From positions 1 through 6,669 of the forward strand of contig JAFWJP010000092.1 of NCBI GenBank assembly GCA_017514645.1: a stretch of 6,669 nucleotides of DNA, read 5' to 3'. Under the pieces are notes generated by a model that ran no database searches, had not been told where the DNA came from, and saw only the letters and a program-made list of their open reading frames with translations. A program made the translations under genes and the position numbers. This document shows, in pieces, positions 6,168 through 6,669 of this stretch. The DNA comes from Solobacterium sp. (GTDB lineage Bacteria; Bacillota_I; Bacilli_A; Erysipelotrichales; Erysipelotrichaceae). Numbering within the stretch: the first letter of the stretch is position 1; the number at the start of each line of letters is the position of its first letter.

Positions 6168-6195
6168 AGTATATTCTAAATTAACCGTAAAACAA
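6168..6195 (-). promoter_or_regulatory. Candidate promoter for the DUF815 gene
   Basis: On the minus strand a -10-like TATACT (complement of 6168-6173, 5 of 6) lies 16 nt after a weak -35-like TTGTTT (complement of 6190-6195, 3 of 6). This would give a leader of about 20 nt. I find no convincing plus-strand promoter for ilvB2 in the same 69 nt; TATATT at 6170-6175 is a possible -10 without a good -35. Confidence 0.3.
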
Positions 6196-6211
6196 AGGAG
6201 GACACTACTTC

Positions 6212-6669
6212 ATGAAACTCACAGGATCCCAGATTTTTGTGGAAGTGCTCGTGGAGCAGGGTGTAGACACACTGTTCGGCTATCCGGGCGGTGCGGTTCT
6301 GAATCTGTACGACGAACTGTATAAGAATCAGGACCGGATACATCATTACATGAGTGCGCATGAACAGGGCGCAAGTCATGCGGCAGACGGATATGCCAGG
6401 GCAACCGGAAAGACCGGCGTGGTACTGGCGACCAGCGGCCCGGGTGCGACGAACCTGGTGACGGGTATCGCCACTGCATACATGGACAGTGTGCCGGTCG
6501 TAGCCTTTACCGGCAACGTCGGAACAGCAGGGCTTGGAAAGGATTCCTTCCAGGAGGCATACATCGAAGGAATTACGATGCCGATCACAAAGCACAACTA
6601 CACCGTGCGCCATGTGGAAGAACTCGCAGACATCATGCGGGAAGCGTTCCGGATCGCCCAGAGCGGAAG
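6212..6669 (+). CDS. ilvB: Acetohydroxyacid synthase large subunit, canonical type, 3'-truncated by window edge (ilvB2)
   Basis: The frame is open from ATG 6212 to the window end, giving about 152 of an expected 550-600 residues. The visible part is the PYR domain of a biosynthetic AHAS: MKLTGSQIFVEVLVEQG, GYPGGAVLNLYDEL, HEQGASHAADGYARATGK with catalytic Glu51, TSGPGATNLVTGIATAYMDSVP, LGKDSFQEAYIEGITMPITKHNY, and AFRIAQSGR. Every motif that is altered in the ilvB1 product (GYPGG, HEQGA, TKHN) is canonical here, so the two are clear paralogues, not a recent duplication. AGGAGG at 6196-6201 stands 10 nt before the start. The gene diverges from the DUF815 gene, and only 69 nt separate them, so no T-box fits directly upstream. 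The FAD and PP domains, the substrate-selecting Trp, and any second small-subunit gene would lie beyond the right edge. Confidence 0.94.
   Translation, partial: MKLTGSQIFVEVLVEQGVDTLFGYPGGAVLNLYDELYKNQDRIHHYMSAHEQGASHAADGYARATGKTGVVLATSGPGATNLVTGIATAYMDSVPVVAFTGNVGTAGLGKDSFQEAYIEGITMPITKHNYTVRHVEELADIMREAFRIAQSG

Noticed and set aside
6176..6613. Minus-strand ORFs of up to 145 codons at the right end
   Set aside because: They are antisense to the clearly coding ilvB2 frame, which stays open to the window edge and carries AHAS motifs.

Overview
This window is a branched-chain amino acid (BCAA) biosynthesis locus. I read it as coming from a member of the Bacillota (Firmicutes), probably a gut-type Clostridia or Erysipelotrichia. 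The reasons are strong AGGAGG-type ribosome binding sites, a T-box riboswitch, a CodY-like box and a DUF815-type AAA+ ATPase. Coding regions are moderately GC-rich and the intergenic stretches AT-rich. The class-level guess is tentative.

Layout, left to right. The 3' part of leuB (1-843) is followed after 21 nt by an acetohydroxyacid synthase (AHAS) large subunit gene, here called ilvB1 (865-2499). ilvN, the AHAS small subunit (2496-2984), overlaps it by 4 nt. A 357-nt gap (2985-3341) is almost entirely regulatory: a tandem 12-bp repeat forming a CodY-like box at the ilvN stop, a candidate promoter, and a T-box leader with an apparent isoleucine (ATC) specifier ending in an intrinsic terminator. 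The leader controls ilvA, threonine deaminase (3342-4547), and ridA, the enamine/imine deaminase (4569-4952). A DUF815 AAA+ ATPase gene on the minus strand (4967-6142) converges on ridA and has its own terminator overlapping its stop codon. Divergent from it, after 69 nt, a second and more canonical AHAS large subunit gene (ilvB2) starts at 6212 and runs off the right edge.

How they work together: IlvA turns threonine into 2-oxobutyrate, passing through a reactive enamine/imine that RidA hydrolyses. AHAS (IlvB plus IlvN) condenses pyruvate with pyruvate or 2-oxobutyrate to start the valine/leucine or isoleucine branch. LeuB performs the oxidative decarboxylation step of leucine synthesis. The T-box would tie ilvA-ridA expression to uncharged tRNA-Ile; the CodY-like box would add a global BCAA/GTP-responsive layer.

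The most notable points are the two AHAS large subunits of different character and the regulatory layering before ilvA. The ilvN-linked IlvB1 lacks the tryptophan known in E. coli AHAS II to favour 2-oxobutyrate and departs from consensus at other active-site-proximal positions. I see no mobile element, CRISPR array, tRNA or rRNA, and no clearly novel multi-gene system.
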